Origin: Circinella umbellata
Taxonomy: Eukaryota; Mucoromycota; Mucoromycetes; Mucorales; Lichtheimiaceae
Reading direction: 5' to 3'
Assembly: GCA_025093555.1 (NCBI GenBank)
Contig: JAIWNF010000018.1
Location: forward strand, 620,001-684,000
Length of the DNA stretch: 64,000 nt
Part shown: piece after piece, positions 9,799-24,905 of the stretch
Layout of the letters: every line of letters begins with the position of its first letter
Numbering within the stretch: the stretch's first letter is position 1
Translations under genes and position numbers: made by a program
Notes under the pieces: generated by a model
The model's database searches: none
The model's input: only the letters and a program-made list of their open reading frames with translations
What the model was told of the DNA's origin: nothing

Positions 9799-11909
9799 AT
9801 GTCAGCAGCAGTGGAACAGGAGCCGAGGCTATTTGACAAATTATCTTTTGATATTTTAATTAATATATTCTCATACTTCACTAAAACTGAATGTTTACAA
9901 TGTATGGGAGTATGTAAAGCCTGGTACAATAATATCCCCGGATACACAGAAAACGTATGGACCGAAATGAAAATCTGCAGGTATAACACTGGTGTTTTGA
10001 AAAGAAGTTTATGGCTCCATTTTATTGGCAAACATGTCAAAAGAATTTCGTTTCAAGAATTTCGAAAACAAAAAGATCTTTTCAAAATATTACAAAAACT
10101 TGTTGATTACGGCTGTGATAATTTTCAGTATTTAGGTAAATGTCTACTACTGTTTCTACTACCAGTACATTACACCCACTCCGCTATGGAAGGGGAAGGG
10201 AGGGGAAAAGATGAATATTTATGTCAATTTCTATGATCATAAAAAAATGTATAGAATTCTCATATTGTGCTACTTCCAATCAAGAAATATTTCTACCACT
10301 GTTATCCAAATTAACAAAGAATGTTTCCCAGATCAATATAAAGAATCATGACACCAATATTGCCTTTCTATGGTTAATGAAAACATGCCCAAAACTTACC
10401 CGGCTCAATTTTATTGATGCTAATTATTTTGCTTATACTCTCCACGGATTATACGATAGAGAACCTCCCGTTTTGGGCGAATACGATCATGATAATCAAA
10501 ATGGTCCTCGTCTTATCCTTCCCCAACAGCAACCGCCATTTTACAACTTAATCGATGTGAACTTTAAGGGTACTCTATTAGCAGTAAGCCGTTTACTACC
10601 TATCTTACAAAAATGCCCTTCTTTGGAATATCTTTCTTTTACAAGAAAAACAAATTACAGCATTCCTGGAAAAGATGATTACATCTCAAATATCGTTGAT
10701 TTCAGTACATGTTTTTCTTCGTGTCCAAATCTCAAATATTTGGATATTAATAACGATTTTGTCAGGCTAGTAGGAGGATCAAGGAAGCTAAAAGAGCACT
10801 ACATTGATAAATTCAAAAAAGAAATGGTAGAAATATCTGCAGCAACAAAAGTAGAAGTAGTAACAACAACGGCAAAAGAAAGTAATGACAGACAAGAAAC
10901 AAGCCATCTTCAATATCTCAAAGTATTTGATACAAATACTCTTGGTGCTCAAGACATAAAGCACGTCTTATTAGAAAACAGACATTCGTTAAAACACCTT
11001 ATTGTTGCAAACGATCTCCACAGTATACCAACAATCGACAACCATACAACAATACCTTACAACATAGACTGGACATTTGTATTCCCTGTATTTTCGGCAC
11101 CCAATTTACGTTCATTAATACTTGATTCCATTCTATATAGCCAGGTTGGTCCCTTATTAGCAATGATTCAACGATGCCCATCTTTGGAAGTCGTCGCTTT
11201 ATTCAACAACAATCACGCATATAGCATATCACTCAATTTATCTAGACTTCTCCTTCCATTAAAACATTTAAAATGTTTGGAGCTCGCAAATTTCACGTTG
11301 GATTTTGATAGTAGTGGTGACGCCCATGATAACAACGACAATACCAACCCTGCGCCACTCTTCGAACAATTGATAACACGTGGATCAAAGCTGGAAACAA
11401 TCATTTTGAGCGACAGTATTCTCAATATTACGGACACTTTTTTGATAGCAGCAGCATATATCCCTACACTAAAACATATTCAATTGACACTCGATCCAGA
11501 AAACTACAATGACCGAAGTATATGCTTATTCAGTAAATTGCTCCATAAGTCAAAAAGTATTCAATCTATAAAGCTTCGTGGTATGCGCGCATTGTCTCGA
11601 GAATTTCTTTGTTCACTTGGTGATTTACCCTTTCTGAACGAAATAAGCTTTGATACTGACAATGGAAGAAGCGATGAAACAGTTCCTAGCGATGCGGGTA
11701 TGCCGGTGGATAAACCAGGCCTTTTCCAGATGCTGCATAAAAGCACAAGTTTGAAAAATATACTTATTGCAAGCGAGGAAATGTTACGGGATGAACAATC
11801 GGATCTTCATAGCGCATTAATTGAGGAAAAATTATTACATGTTAAATACGAGATGATGAGCTATTCTTCCATTTTTACACTACTGAATTGTAGTCTCACG
11901 GCCATATAG
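9799..11909 (+). CDS. F-box protein with leucine-rich-repeat-like C-terminus
   Basis: Predicted substrate adaptor of an SCF ubiquitin ligase, 663 aa. Exons: 9799-10135 and 10255-11909 (phase 1 intron). The F-box is at residues ~10-55 (PRLFDKLSFDILINIFSYF, then CMGVCKAWYN). The remainder has irregular LRR-like segments such as CPNLKYLDI, CPSLEYLSF, LKCLELANF and LETIILSDS, typical of fungal F-box/LRR proteins. The ATG at 9799 was chosen because it directly precedes the F-box; the open frame upstream has no ATG before it. The substrate cannot be inferred. Confidence 0.8.
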
Positions 11910-13294
11910 AAGTAGATAATTTTTAGTTAGATAAATTTATATGCATATAATATAATGGAAATATATTACTACTCATGTTACTATTACCATTATACTTCTG
12001 GACACCATAGTCTAATCAGGTCCAATCGCTGAATGTTGGTGTATGATACTACTGTATACAAGATTTCTGTATACATATACCAATGCTCTATTACAATGGT
12101 CTAAAATGGTATAGTTAAATCCATTAGTATAGTATAGAATATAGGCTATTATATTTGTATTTATTTTTGAAAAATCAGTATCATCAAACTTATGTATCGA
12201 TAACGATATCAAGATATATTTGATAATAATAAAGCTCGGAAACTCCACTGCAGTCATGGTATACAGTCAGATACCGATAATGATAATAATAATAATCTCT
12301 GGGTGAAGAAACATGAAACAAATTTATTTGTTGATCATCTCTATTGTCTTGACATATTTATTTATTATTATTAAGGTTTCATCATCATAATTACCAAAGC
12401 CAATAAATGTAAATGTGGCGATATCTCTATTTTTAGAAATCATAACAGCGCACAAATTTGGTTATACCCATGAGGTGTAACCTTATAATAGTGAAGTAGC
12501 CCTCCACCTGAATATTGCACCCTTTCTTGACAGATTCTACCTTAGTAAGCAACTCCCCCACACACTTTTCTTCCTTATATCGTATTAACCAACATGTAAA
12601 TAATGATAAGAGTCTAAAGCTCCTACGGCATGGTAAGCACGTATGTACGGTAAATGCTAGCTGTTACCATAGGGCACTGATGCTGAGTTTAACTGCAACG
12701 ACATCAAATTACCAACACGCTATAGATTATCATGTATAAAAAAAGAAATATTATGTGCCACATGAGTCTCAAAAATATATGTTGCATCGTGTTAATAAAA
12801 TAAATAACTAAAAGCCTTTACTTTACTTTTTCTGCTAGTATATAAATTAATAAAAATTTATAAATCATTTAGACGTCAAAATTATTATAGTGAGTTTTTG
12901 TATCACCAAGCCAAGGCGTTTCTTAAGCTCAGTTCTCTATCGTATGTGTCTCTTAGAAAACGTTCTTTATTCGAATTACAATAGGTCGTATGTGACTATG
13001 AATGATTAATTTTAATTGGGGGTGGAAAGAAAATAGGATGTAAAATAAACGATAAAGTGTTAATATAGGTAACCAACAGAGAGTTATATTTATAATTTAG
13101 ACTTAAGATATTCATGTGCATGTTCTTGCTTTTCCCATTCACACCATCGTACAACCAAAGGTGATACCAACGCAAAAAATAAAATAAAAAATAAAGCCAG
13201 CTTGCTAATTCACCCACGGACCTCTTCTTTTTGTTTTTTTCTTGGCTGGACTCTGTTTTTTTTTCTCACAAACATATATACATATATCTATTTC
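11910..13294. other. Intergenic, no supported gene
   Basis: AT-rich with short trinucleotide repeats (ATAATAATAATA near 12280-12295). Open frames here are short and lack domains. The last ~100 nt before 13295 are T-rich and probably the leader of the PEX30-like gene. Confidence 0.5.
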
Positions 13295-15145
13295 ATGTCG
13301 TTATCTGCAACCTCGGGTGAAACATTTCGACCGGGCAATACTAATTATGTGGACGAAGGCATTCGAGAGTTGCAAAAAATGATCGCCAATGTCAGACGAT
13401 CAGTTATGTGGCAAAACTCTCGAGAATCATTAACTCTCATGGCAGCTTGGTGGATTTTATGTTTACAATTTTGGCTAATTATCATTTATATTGTTCCATT
13501 ACTACCACTTTTATGGGCTGCACGTAGCTGGTCCACTGAACAACCCGCCCAAACTCCCCAAAAAACAAAATTATCGGACGATACTTTTTCAAAACAACAA
13601 CAGCCACAACCATCCTTTATTATTCACTCTGCTATGTTAGTTGAACACTACTTTAGCAAAGGGGTGGATTATTTAACATGGTCTAAGGATCCATTAAGAA
13701 CACATCGTGCATTCATCACTTTGGTTTATGCATATATTTTTTGGGTCGCAGGCCATCAAGTGGCTGATACACGCCATATCTTCCTTATAATTGGAACGGT
13801 CGGTATTACTTGGCAAAGTCCTTGGGTGATCCAATTACGTCAAAATCCTCGATATCCAGTCATTCGTTCAGTGATTACAGCTCTCTTTTTTGGTCCGTTA
13901 CAGCAAATTCAAGAAAATAATATCATGGTTCGTGCTGTAACTTATCAAAACCAATTTGCAGAGGCAGATAAACGTGCGGCTGATGATGCGAGCTTTACTT
14001 TCGTGTTATATGAAAATCAGGTACGTTCAAACAAAAAAGGAAAAGAAAAAGGGGATAAATAAAACAATTTAAGGGGGGGGGTTTCAGATGAGAAGGAAAG
14101 AGAAAGGACAAAAGAAATTATGCAGTTGCAAAAGTGACGAAGCAAGGAATGACAAATTTAGTAATAACTCGGGTGGGGTGGTTGTGTATTATATTTGTAT
14201 ATAACTTTTTAGCGTGCATGGCCACTTGGACAATGGGAATCAAAAACATTACCTGTCGAACGTGCACCATGGACCGATGACGCAAATGAACCCGTACCTG
14301 CTAAGAATACATTTGTTTTACCAAAACCAGTTGATCGAACCATCAACGATCCTTCTCGACCTTCAACAGCTTATCACAAGACTTGGTGTTGGTCATGGCT
14401 TGACCCAGAATGGCGTTTGGATTTCTCAACTCGACAAGTGGATGAACTTGGATGGGAATATGGAACAATGGCATGGACATTATTTGATCGTCAGCCGAAA
14501 AAAGGATGGATGTCAACACGTCGTCGTCGTTGGACTCGTCGAGCTCGTGTGGAATATCATGTTGAAGTGAATTCCGGCACTACTTCAATTAACTCATTAG
14601 CTCATGTCCCCAATAATGATGATATCAACACATTGACAACTAAGATTAACAATGCGTTACCTCCATTGCCAAACGCACCATCACCAACATCAATTTCTGT
14701 ATCTACACCACAAGCTGCTGCTGCTACTACTGCTACTACTACCAGCACCAGCACAACGAAAAATACTAGTCCACCTCAATCGCCTACTATCCAATCCTCA
14801 TTCCATGAATCTGTATCATTTATAAGTCCACCCACTAGTCCTCGATCAAGTATTTATACATTTGATTTCTCATCAGCTTCAAGACGGGAATCATTCAACG
14901 CTACCCCTCCCACACCCCGACTCAGTCAATCAACTGTAACAGTAAATGGTAACCATTATCCAGATAAGGAAGAAATGCGCCGACGTCGGGGAAATAGTAT
15001 AAGTTTACGATCAACAGGACTTACCTCACCTGTCTTGGAAGAACGAAATCGATTATCAACACAATCGTTAAGAAAACCATCAAAGGATTCAAGGAAACCT
15101 CAACCACGTCGTGAAGCAGTATGGAAAAGTATTGTTCGAACGTAA
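13295..15145 (+). CDS. PEX30/PEX23-family peroxisomal/ER membrane protein (dysferlin domain), copy A
   Basis: Integral membrane peroxin-like protein of 552 aa. Yeast relatives (Pex23, Pex28-Pex32) shape ER-peroxisome contact sites and control peroxisome number. Exons: 13295-14020 and 14213-15145, joined in phase 0 directly after YENQ. The N-terminal half has reticulon-like hydrophobic hairpins (about residues 46-75 and 140-185, including GITWQSPW). The DysF-type region follows with RAPWTDD, WSWLDPEWRLD, LGWEYG and FDRQPKKGWMSTRRRRW. The C-tail is low-complexity Ser/Thr/Pro and ends WKSIVRT. A plus-strand nitronate monooxygenase with a peroxisomal SKL end lies next, and a paralogue follows on the other strand. 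Confidence 0.85.
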
Positions 15146-16270
15146 AATTCTTGATTGTTAGTTCCTGATTTTTTTTTCATGTATGCTCTCTTTCTCTCTC
15201 TCTATCTTTTCATGTGAACTGTCATTATATTATTATCATTATCATTATCATTAATTATTATTACTATATTCCCCAAAATCAACTTGGCATCATTTTATTA
15301 TACTTTTTTTTTTTCAAAATAAAAAATAAGTCAACCCCAACCCAACATTTATAATTATCATGGATAAAAAACAACAACAAAGAATTCGTATTTTCGAGTT
15401 TGTTTTATTGGTTCATTTGGGGGGGGGTTCTTTGGGAGAATGAAGATGGGAATAAATTGATTCATACAACGTAGAAATGGTGTTGTTATAGAACTACTTA
15501 TGTATGATGTACAGTATGAGTATTAATTTTCCATTTTTTGATTCAAGTGAACGTAATGAAATTGGATACCCTATATGACTGCATGAAAAAGATATCAAAA
15601 AATTGAAGGAGACACAAAAGTCGGGCTTGGACACATATAATGTAATGGGAAAATAGATATGTAAGCACTGACGGGTGAATTTTCGGAAAAGAAAATACAT
15701 TATTAATGATCAACAGAATTGAATTGTGGGGGAAGGGATATGTAGCATGAAAAATTGCACTTAATATTAATCTTATATTATAATATGCTAATCCAAGTAC
15801 GTAAGATATAAAATATAAGTTTTTGTTTGTCCTTTGATGGCATCCATGACAACCGTGCTATCCTTCCTTTTTTTTAAAAAAAATGGATATTTGCTATGAG
15901 ACATCTTACTAAACAAGTACCGAGATAACATTCAATTAAAGTAATAAATAATAATTCATTCCATAGTTTCCAATGAGTTACCAAACCAAAGGATAAATAA
16001 CTACTGTCATCCAATTTACTTCGGGATATTCTTTCGCTTTTTGGTACATGAAGTGAGGTTACTCACGCGGGCTATGAATACCCCGCATGTGCTGGAACTT
16101 AGTCAGCGATTTTCAAAGGAGCTTAACATGCGTATGATGTCCTAGAGAAATAAAAAAGGAACTTCTGCTTTCTTTTTCCTTTTTCTTTTTTTTTTGTTAT
16201 TATTATTGTTACTTGTACAGTCTTTTTCTTTTCCATACAATAACTCATTTTTTTCTTTTATACATACACA
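15146..16270. other. Intergenic between PEX30-like copy A and nitronate monooxygenase
   Basis: Contains CT-rich and ATTATC microsatellite stretches (about 15188-15265), a G8 run near 15420, and a small hairpin GCGGG-N10-CCCGC near 16067-16086. No gene is visible. A pyrimidine-rich tract (16165-16265) runs up to the monooxygenase ATG and is probably its promoter/leader. Confidence 0.5.
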
Positions 16271-17597
<1,327 letters not shown>

Positions 17598-18095
17598 ACT
17601 ATTATTTATTGTTAAATTATATATTAAGTTGAAATTTATGAATGATAAACGAATTGTCTGATTGATGTATAAAGTCATTATTATTGTTGTTATTATTTTT
17701 TGGTTCTTTCGAACATATGCATATATAAATATACATATTTGCTATTCTATAAATTATATCTCTAAAAAGATATCCATTGCAGAGTTATTTGTGACACAAT
17801 AAAGCCAGTCCATTAGATATTATTGAAATTATTAATTCTCTTCTGTATATTTTTTTGGCGAATACTATTATTTGTAAATGTTATTCATATACTTCCATTA
17901 ATTTATATATGATATGTACATACAAAAAAAAGTATTAGTAGTACAGTAGTAATGTTTTTTTTATTGTTTCATATAATATATCACTGTTATAGCTTTTTAA
18001 TAGAAGTTTTAAAAATTAAATAATAGTTAATAGGAAGAAAAAGTATATATTATATATGCGTATTATAATATTTATATAATCAAATTTGTTTGTTA
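17598..18095. other. Convergent intergenic region
   Basis: Very AT-rich 3' flanks of the convergent monooxygenase and PEX30-like copy B. No coding sequence seen. Confidence 0.55.
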
Positions 18096-19722
18096 TTATT
18101 GTTGTTTAGTACCATTATTCACACGAGCAATACTTCGCCATACAGATTCACGCCTGTTAGGTTGTTCTGCATTTGCTGTTGAAGAGGATTTTGATATATT
18201 GTTGGAAGATCCACTAGACCATAATTTCTTTTTCAATGATGTTGTACTTGTTATATTAGTATTAGAAGTATTAGCTGTTGTAGAATGATGGCTAATAACA
18301 CTATCATTATCATGTTGATCAGTAAAAGATGACGTTGAAAATCGAACAGAGGATGTTAACTTTTTACCGCGTGACATGAAGGATGGATTAGGTGATGGGG
18401 GACTCTTAATGGATGATAACTGTTGGTTTCGCGGAGAAGTTGTGTCGATACGTGGTGGTGGTGGTGATCGTAAAGTAGTAGGTGATGTAACGAGATTACT
18501 ATTATAATCCATGTGGTTTCTCATTATAACTGTGGGTGATGTTGGTGTTCCGTTGGTTAATGCTGCAGTACGTGCCCATCGTCGATAACGGGTTGACATC
18601 CAACCTTTTGGATGGCGGTCAAAGACAGACCATAATAAAGTACCATAAGTCCATCCAAGAGCATCTGTTTCTGTTTTTGATGCAAGTCTCCATTCTCTAT
18701 CCGTCCATGTCCAAGTCCAAGCACCAGATTGGGTTTGAATTGTTTCAGGCAAATGAAATTCAGTTTTAGGTACCAAGGATTTTTTGGCAGGATCAGCCCA
18801 TGGTGCTCGATCAAGAAACGGGATTGTAGCTGCACGCCAACCTGTCAAAGGCCATGATCTCTAATATAATAATAATTATAACGAGATAAAAGAAAAAATA
18901 ACATAAGAGTGTTGTTACTTCTTTTGTAAAATTACTCTTATTTTCTGTTTTTACCTGATTTTCATAAATGACAAATTCAAATACAGAAGTAGAAGCATGT
19001 TGTTGCATTTTATCTCGTTGAAAATCTTCTACACGTTGTGTCATAGAACGTCTGCGGGCCAGACGATCTTCTTTAGATAATATTGATGATTGTGTAGATA
19101 ATGTATCGTGTGACGCCGAAGATAAAGAAGAAGATTCTAATGGACCGATAAAAATACCCATAAATAACGAATGTAAAAATGTTGTAGGTAATACTCGTCG
19201 AACGATCTTCATCCATGGACTTTGCCATATTAAGAAAAGCGTTCCAATCACCAAAGCAACCTGTTGCGTAGTGAACCGTTGATGAATAATCACCCAAGTA
19301 ATATATATATAAATGAATATCAATAAAGATTGTCGACGATCCTTGTATTGCCATAGTTTTTCCATCAATTCAACTCCACGTAATGTTTCTAATGCTTGTT
19401 GTAAGCGAATTTCTTCTTGTTTGTGTTCCCGAAATCCACTTAGATAGTGCAGTAAAGTGATCATAATTATAGGAAATATATATATAGATATAAAATAAAA
19501 TTGCCAACATATAGCCCACCAAATGAATAATAAATAAAATGAATTTTGAATGGAAGAAGAACGCCATGTAGCTGCCTCTAAGACATAGTTGACAATGCGT
19601 GGTAAAAGTACTATACGTGCTAGGCAACGTAACGAAATGACTTGGTCATTATGTGGAGGTGATTGTGTTTGTTGTTTTTGAGATAATGAATGTGATTTTG
19701 TTATATGCCCATTTGCTTGCAT
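18096..19722 (-). CDS. PEX30/PEX23-family membrane protein (dysferlin domain), copy B
   Basis: Paralogue of the gene at 13295-15145, 510 aa. Exons on the minus strand: 19722-18955 and 18860-18096, joined in phase 0 right after YENQ, exactly the same position as in copy A. The N-terminal half has hydrophobic hairpins (about residues 55-85 and 125-175, with LFLIWQSPWM). The C-terminal half has the DysF-type signature LDRAPWAD, WTWTDREWRL, LGWTYG and FDRHPKGWMSTRYRRW, followed by a Ser-rich tail ending in WRSIARVNNG. The ATG at 19722 is the first one in the frame. The proteins diverge strongly outside these blocks, so the duplication looks old. Confidence 0.85.
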
Positions 19723-20207
19723 TGAGTGATATTCAAAAAGAAAATAGAAAAGAAGGAAGAAGAACAATACAAGTCCGTGCTTAAACAAAAACAATAATAA
19801 TAATAACAAATTAAAAAAAAGTGTGGTGAGAGTTCTGGTTGTTGGTGTAACAGACCATAAAACCTACTTATTATAAGGACAGCTTTTTTATTGGTTTATA
19901 TGGGAAATATTCACGCGCTTTTTTTTGTACAACTGTTTTGCCATATGAGAAAGCTATAATAGAAGCTTCTATTGCCTAGATTTATAATCATACAATAACG
20001 ATGACATTTAATGTGAACGCTAGCCACATATTTGTAACTGAATAAAGATGTTTATATATTAATTAATGTACGTACAACAATTTCAGTGAATATTCCACAT
20101 CTTATATATTTATTTCCAATTAAAGATTGTATAGTATTACTATTATCTTTTTTCCATAATCTCGCGTGTTATATCAGCACAAATAAGCTATTCATTAAGA
20201 TTATTTT
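19723..20207. other. Intergenic between PEX30-like copy B and VPS34
   Basis: Contains the upstream region of copy B and the 3' flank of VPS34. No gene seen. Confidence 0.5.
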
Positions 20208-23200
20208 TTAACTTCTCCAATACTGAGCCCATTTATGTACAGTTTCCATAATTTGTGGGAAAAGTGCATTTACACTTTCAGAAATAAGACTTTGAAAATA
20301 GGCAATTGCTGCTTCTTCTGATAAATCCAATCGAAACTTTTCTTGCACTTTAATAACTGCTTTATCAGGTTCAATCTTGATATCAGGTACATTGGCATCC
20401 ACCATTAAAGCAAACAAATTAAGAATAAGGTTAGCGTTTCGTCTGAGTGTTGTAAATGCTGTATAACAATATTGTCGAAATTTGCTATAATGACGTGAAT
20501 TAGCCCCACCCATAGCTTCAATCATTTCTTTACATAGCTTCATGGGAGGTGGGAATGGTTTTGGATCACGGCCCAAAATAAATCCAAAATCAACATGGAA
20601 TAAGTGTCCTATAATAATATAATATAACAATAAGTTCATATAGCTATGTCAATGTAAAAGACGAAGATAGCAGAATAAGAAAGGAAAAATGGCTCTTACC
20701 GTCAGGAGAAAGTAAAAGATTATCTAAATGTCGATCACCTACGCCTAATAAATAAGTAATAACACAATAACCAGCTTATAAATAGCTTTGGATTAGTGAA
20801 TTTTGTCGTGTACAGCAATATATTAATCTTTTCTCTCTGTTTAGAACTTACCACAACTTCGAATATAAGTTTCCATGACTTGAGGATCAACACCCGATAC
20901 ATTTTCAGGTCCATCATCTGGATGATGTTGTTTTAAGAATTCAAGAATACTATTTTGATATTCATTTAATACTGCTGCCAATGGTTTAGATGGTATAAAC
21001 TGAACTAATCCTTGTTCTGGTCCTGTAGCCAATACTTTATAAGGTGTTAATTTCAAGTCAAGATTTTCTTTTCGCAATAATTTATCCATCAACGTAATAA
21101 TCTGAATTACAAGTTGATCTTGTCGTAAATCATCCCCAGTTTTGAAAATAACCTAAAAACATATAAATTATTTAATCAAATCATCTATAATAACCTTTCC
21201 TCCACTCACACAGGCAAACAGACAAATGTATATTTTATCTCTTAACTTACCGGATACTCTGTCTGGTCTTGACAAATAAACGTTAATCTTAATGGTTGTA
21301 AATTACTATTAAAAATACCGGATTTTGCTGATTAAAAAAAATCTATATATTAGCTTTTTGATAGTCTTATGGATTTCTTTGAAATGAATATTTAATTTAA
21401 AAAACAGATACTTACAAGGATTAATTCCGCATACTGTTTTGGTTGGATCAAGAGGTAAAGGAAGATTAGGTATATTGGATAGCATTCCTTTAGGATCTGA
21501 TAATATTGCACGCAATTTATCAACCTATATCAAAATTGAAACGGACTATTTGTAAATATTGTATTACATAGCACATATTTATACCAAAATAGAAAGCATG
21601 ATAATAACCTTTTTGGCTCGAATATCTTTCAAGGCTTTAATTTCATCAGATAAATCAGAAAGTGTTTGCATCAATTCTCCTTGTTGTCGAAGTATATCAC
21701 GTCGTTTATGACCATTAGGTACCTGTTATATTTATAAATTTGATGTATCATTTTTATGTAGACATTTTATATCAGCATTTAAAAAAATGAGTAATTGTTT
21801 TCAAATAAACAACCAAAACGTATGTATATTACCTCTAGTATTGCTTTGAAATAATGGTACGCTACTTTAGCATACATTTTACCAACTACTTTATCCTCAC
21901 ATTCAACCATTAAATACCAATGGAAATAATTGCCAAGAACAGGGTTTCGAATAGCACGATCAATTAAAAATTGTACAAGTGAAGAGTCATAGGATTGAGG
22001 ACCTTTATCCACCAAATGTTCAAATTTAAGCGCTTGAACAAGTTGAAGTAGATATAATAACAAGTCCTGTAGATCAAATATGAGTAAGTATACAAAAATG
22101 AATAGAATAATTATGCTTTATAATATTATTCAATGTATGAGTGCCATACGTACAACAATAGTTGTATAATAAGTACTTACATCATCATCTGCTTTTCGTA
22201 ATTGATTGACGGCATAGGATCGTACAGATCGATTGCTAAATTCTTTACCTAATAATTCAAGAGCATCATCTACATCAATATCAACCCAAAGAGGTAACAA
22301 GTCAACGGCTTGACGCACCTCAGTGGGATCTGTCCATACAACACACTTAAGAAACTTTGTAAGTGCCTAAATTGGAGAAAAGAATATATGTATAAAAATG
22401 TTATCTATATCAGTCTTCTTTTTTCTGTTCATTCATGCACAATAGTAAATGACACATTTTTTGAAAAATAAATATTACCCTTTTATCTCGAGTAAGATAA
22501 AATCTGAACTTCCAAACCAGATCCTTTTCTTCTGTTGTTAATGTTTGTGTTGGTGGATAAGACATGATATTCTAGAAAAATGAATGCATTCGGTCAATTG
22601 TTATATAGTTCTTTAAAAAGATAGAAAAAATGTATACAGGTTGAAAGAAAAACTTACATTTAATTCATCACGAATCTTTGGATTAGGTTTCAAATCACGA
22701 TCCAAAGGTCCGTTTCTATGGCTACGAACCAACCGACGATGTTTTGCTTCTACTGGATTATCACGAACAATATCAAGATCAAGAGCAAGGGAATAATTTT
22801 GTGGGTTATCAGTAGGATGGGTATTGATTGACTGTACTTGATCTGTGGTATCACTATACATGGGTTGATTCATAGCGTTTGCAATAGCAGCATTTGTTTG
22901 ACTGGATGGTTGTTGTGGATCGGATAATGCCGTTGCTACACTTGGAAGTGCATATTCCTAGAATGATCACAATTAGATTCTTTTGATCAGTTTTTTTTAA
23001 CAAAAATAGTAGTAATCATATTATATACCATTTCTCCAAATACAACAGGAAAATCAAATTTAGGAAGATCAACATAAAGTGCCATTTCAGTTGCTTTTTC
23101 TGCTGCTTTCTACATATATAAATAGGATTAATATTTCCCTTCCTTCCTTCTTAATGTATATTATAATCATTCCTATCCTGTTAATCCTTTAGTGCTTACT

Positions 23201-24395
23201 GCATGAATTTGTTCGATTTTTCGAAACGCTAATTTATCTAACCATTCAACAGGTCGTATATCTCCACAGTCATACCGTTTTACAAGCTATACATACATTA
23301 TTCAACTTTTTTTATTTAATAGAGCCTTAAATAACATATCTCCCTACCATACACATATTCTCAAATAGATATTAATAAACAAATAAAAAAGAGGGTTCAC
23401 CTTTTCTAATTTTTCCATATCATCATCCATTTTAATTTTACTTGGAGTTGTTGTATTCACTCGGCCATCTGCTTCTTTTCCAGTCCAAATATGTAATTTC
23501 TGTTTTCCTCGACGTAAAGTACTTAATAGATCCACCCATTCATCATAAAAAAAAGTTAACAAAAAAGAGTTCTATACGAGAAAAAAAAACCTCTCGCTCC
23601 TTCCATTTTATAATGCACAATTGAAAACAAAAATTAAAATCACTTACAAGTGTTTTCCAAATAATTCTAATGTTGTACCACCAACAGACACAGGTTTTCT
23701 TGGACCTACAATATCCCATACAGTTATAGCACATTGAGCTGAAGATGGCAAATCACAATATTTTATTGGTAAAGTCAACCATTCATTCCAACTAGTAATA
23801 ATAAATAGTTGTATATCAGTTCCAATGCGCATTTTATTAAAGGGAACATTAATACTAGTTAAAATATCATCCTCCCCTCCCGAAAAAAAAGGTAGATACG
23901 TTACGAATAATGATTTGTAAATGCCTTATAGCTCGTACGAACTGGTACTGTCAAAGGTTTATTATCACCATATAATTGAACTGTTACATAAAAATCAGAG
24001 TTGGAGCTAGAAGAGTTGTTGTCAAAAGTCGGGTCAGTGTCACGTCTGCATTCTTTTTCTTCTTCAAGATCGCACTTAATCATTTTTTTTCTTTCGTGTA
24101 CGACTTTGTAGAAGAGTGATTGAATAAGAGTACCTTTCAGAAATATCTCGCTCATTAGTCCACTGTTTTCGATCGTATGACCCTTCAAGAGTAGCACTTG
24201 ATGGTGTATGTTTTTATAAAAAGGTACATATGGTGAAGATAAATATAATAGAAATGGTTATGGAATAAAAAAAAAAGAATAAAAACCAAATTAGACAATT
24301 TGAATGGTTTATTATGATAGTTAAATTTTAATAAATTACATTCGAATGGACACTGGCAGTTGAACGTCTTTGCTTAAACAATATGAAAAATCCAT
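20208..24395 (-). CDS. VPS34: Class III phosphatidylinositol 3-kinase VPS34
   Basis: Makes PI3P on endosomes and autophagosomes with VPS15 and Beclin-type partners. Seventeen exons give 860 aa, matching yeast and human (about 875-890): 24395-24340, 24196-24134, 24045-23905, 23791-23648, 23521-23401, 23286-23200, 23109-23029, 22957-22658, 22571-22479, 22366-22181, 22066-21833, 21722-21609, 21524-21416, 21327-21251, 21152-20852, 20774-20700, 20608-20208. The N-terminal C2 domain includes [22 protein letters not shown] and [15 protein letters not shown]. The PIK helical domain covers ~330-500. The kinase domain has [13 protein letters not shown] (~603), catalytic [12 protein letters not shown] (~710) and the DFG-like [10 protein letters not shown]. 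It ends KWAQYWRS, as expected. Exon 1 ([11 protein letters not shown]) was found by family conservation. The donor after exon 12 (GTTATT) is weak. Confidence 0.93.
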
Positions 24396-24905
24396 GGTCG
24401 TATATTTTTATATGTAGCATGAAAAAAGAGAAGAGCGGAAAACGCAGCAAGCAAAGCAGAGTTTGAAAAATAAGGCAAGGTGAGGATCACAGGGTCAAAA
24501 GAATTTAAAATGACGAAATTTAATAGAAAAGATAACTTCCTTTATTCATTTTGAGGATATTCATAAGATAGAAAAAAAACTAATAATAATAAAATAAATG
24601 ATAATAAACCTGATAAGTTTATAAAATAATATTATTATATGAAGATAGAAAAAATAAAATCAACCAGAAGAAAGATTGTAGATATTTGTTGTTGTTTACT
24701 CAAGCAAACCAAATTTGAGTAATACGTATGATGACTATAGAGCACAATATTGAAAATGAGGCCTCTCATTCAGTTTACATATGCTAAATGCTGTGAAAAC
24801 AAAAAATATGCTATATCTTATCTATATGTCATTATCAAACTTACCAAGTCTTAAAAATATCTTCTAATCTCGCCATAGCGTTATCGTTATCATTGTTGTT
24901 GTTTT
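24396..24905. other. Intergenic / probable extended 3' UTR of eRF1
   Basis: Non-coding region upstream of VPS34. On the minus strand a good donor (GTAAGT at 24844) and acceptor (TTTTCACAG ending at 24791) would define a 54-nt intron. If used, it would be a 3'-UTR intron of the eRF1 transcript. Confidence 0.35.

Noticed and set aside
16060..16110. GC-rich hairpin-like patch upstream of the nitronate monooxygenase, considered as a tRNA
   Set aside because: Only a 5-bp stem forms; no T-loop or anticodon arm can be drawn. I found no convincing tRNA or rRNA anywhere in the window.
24791..24880. Short minus-strand start MARLEDIFKTW followed by a perfect GTAAGT donor
   Set aside because: Splicing to the only good acceptor (24791) gives a stop within two codons, so I treat it as a possible 3'-UTR intron of eRF1 rather than a gene.
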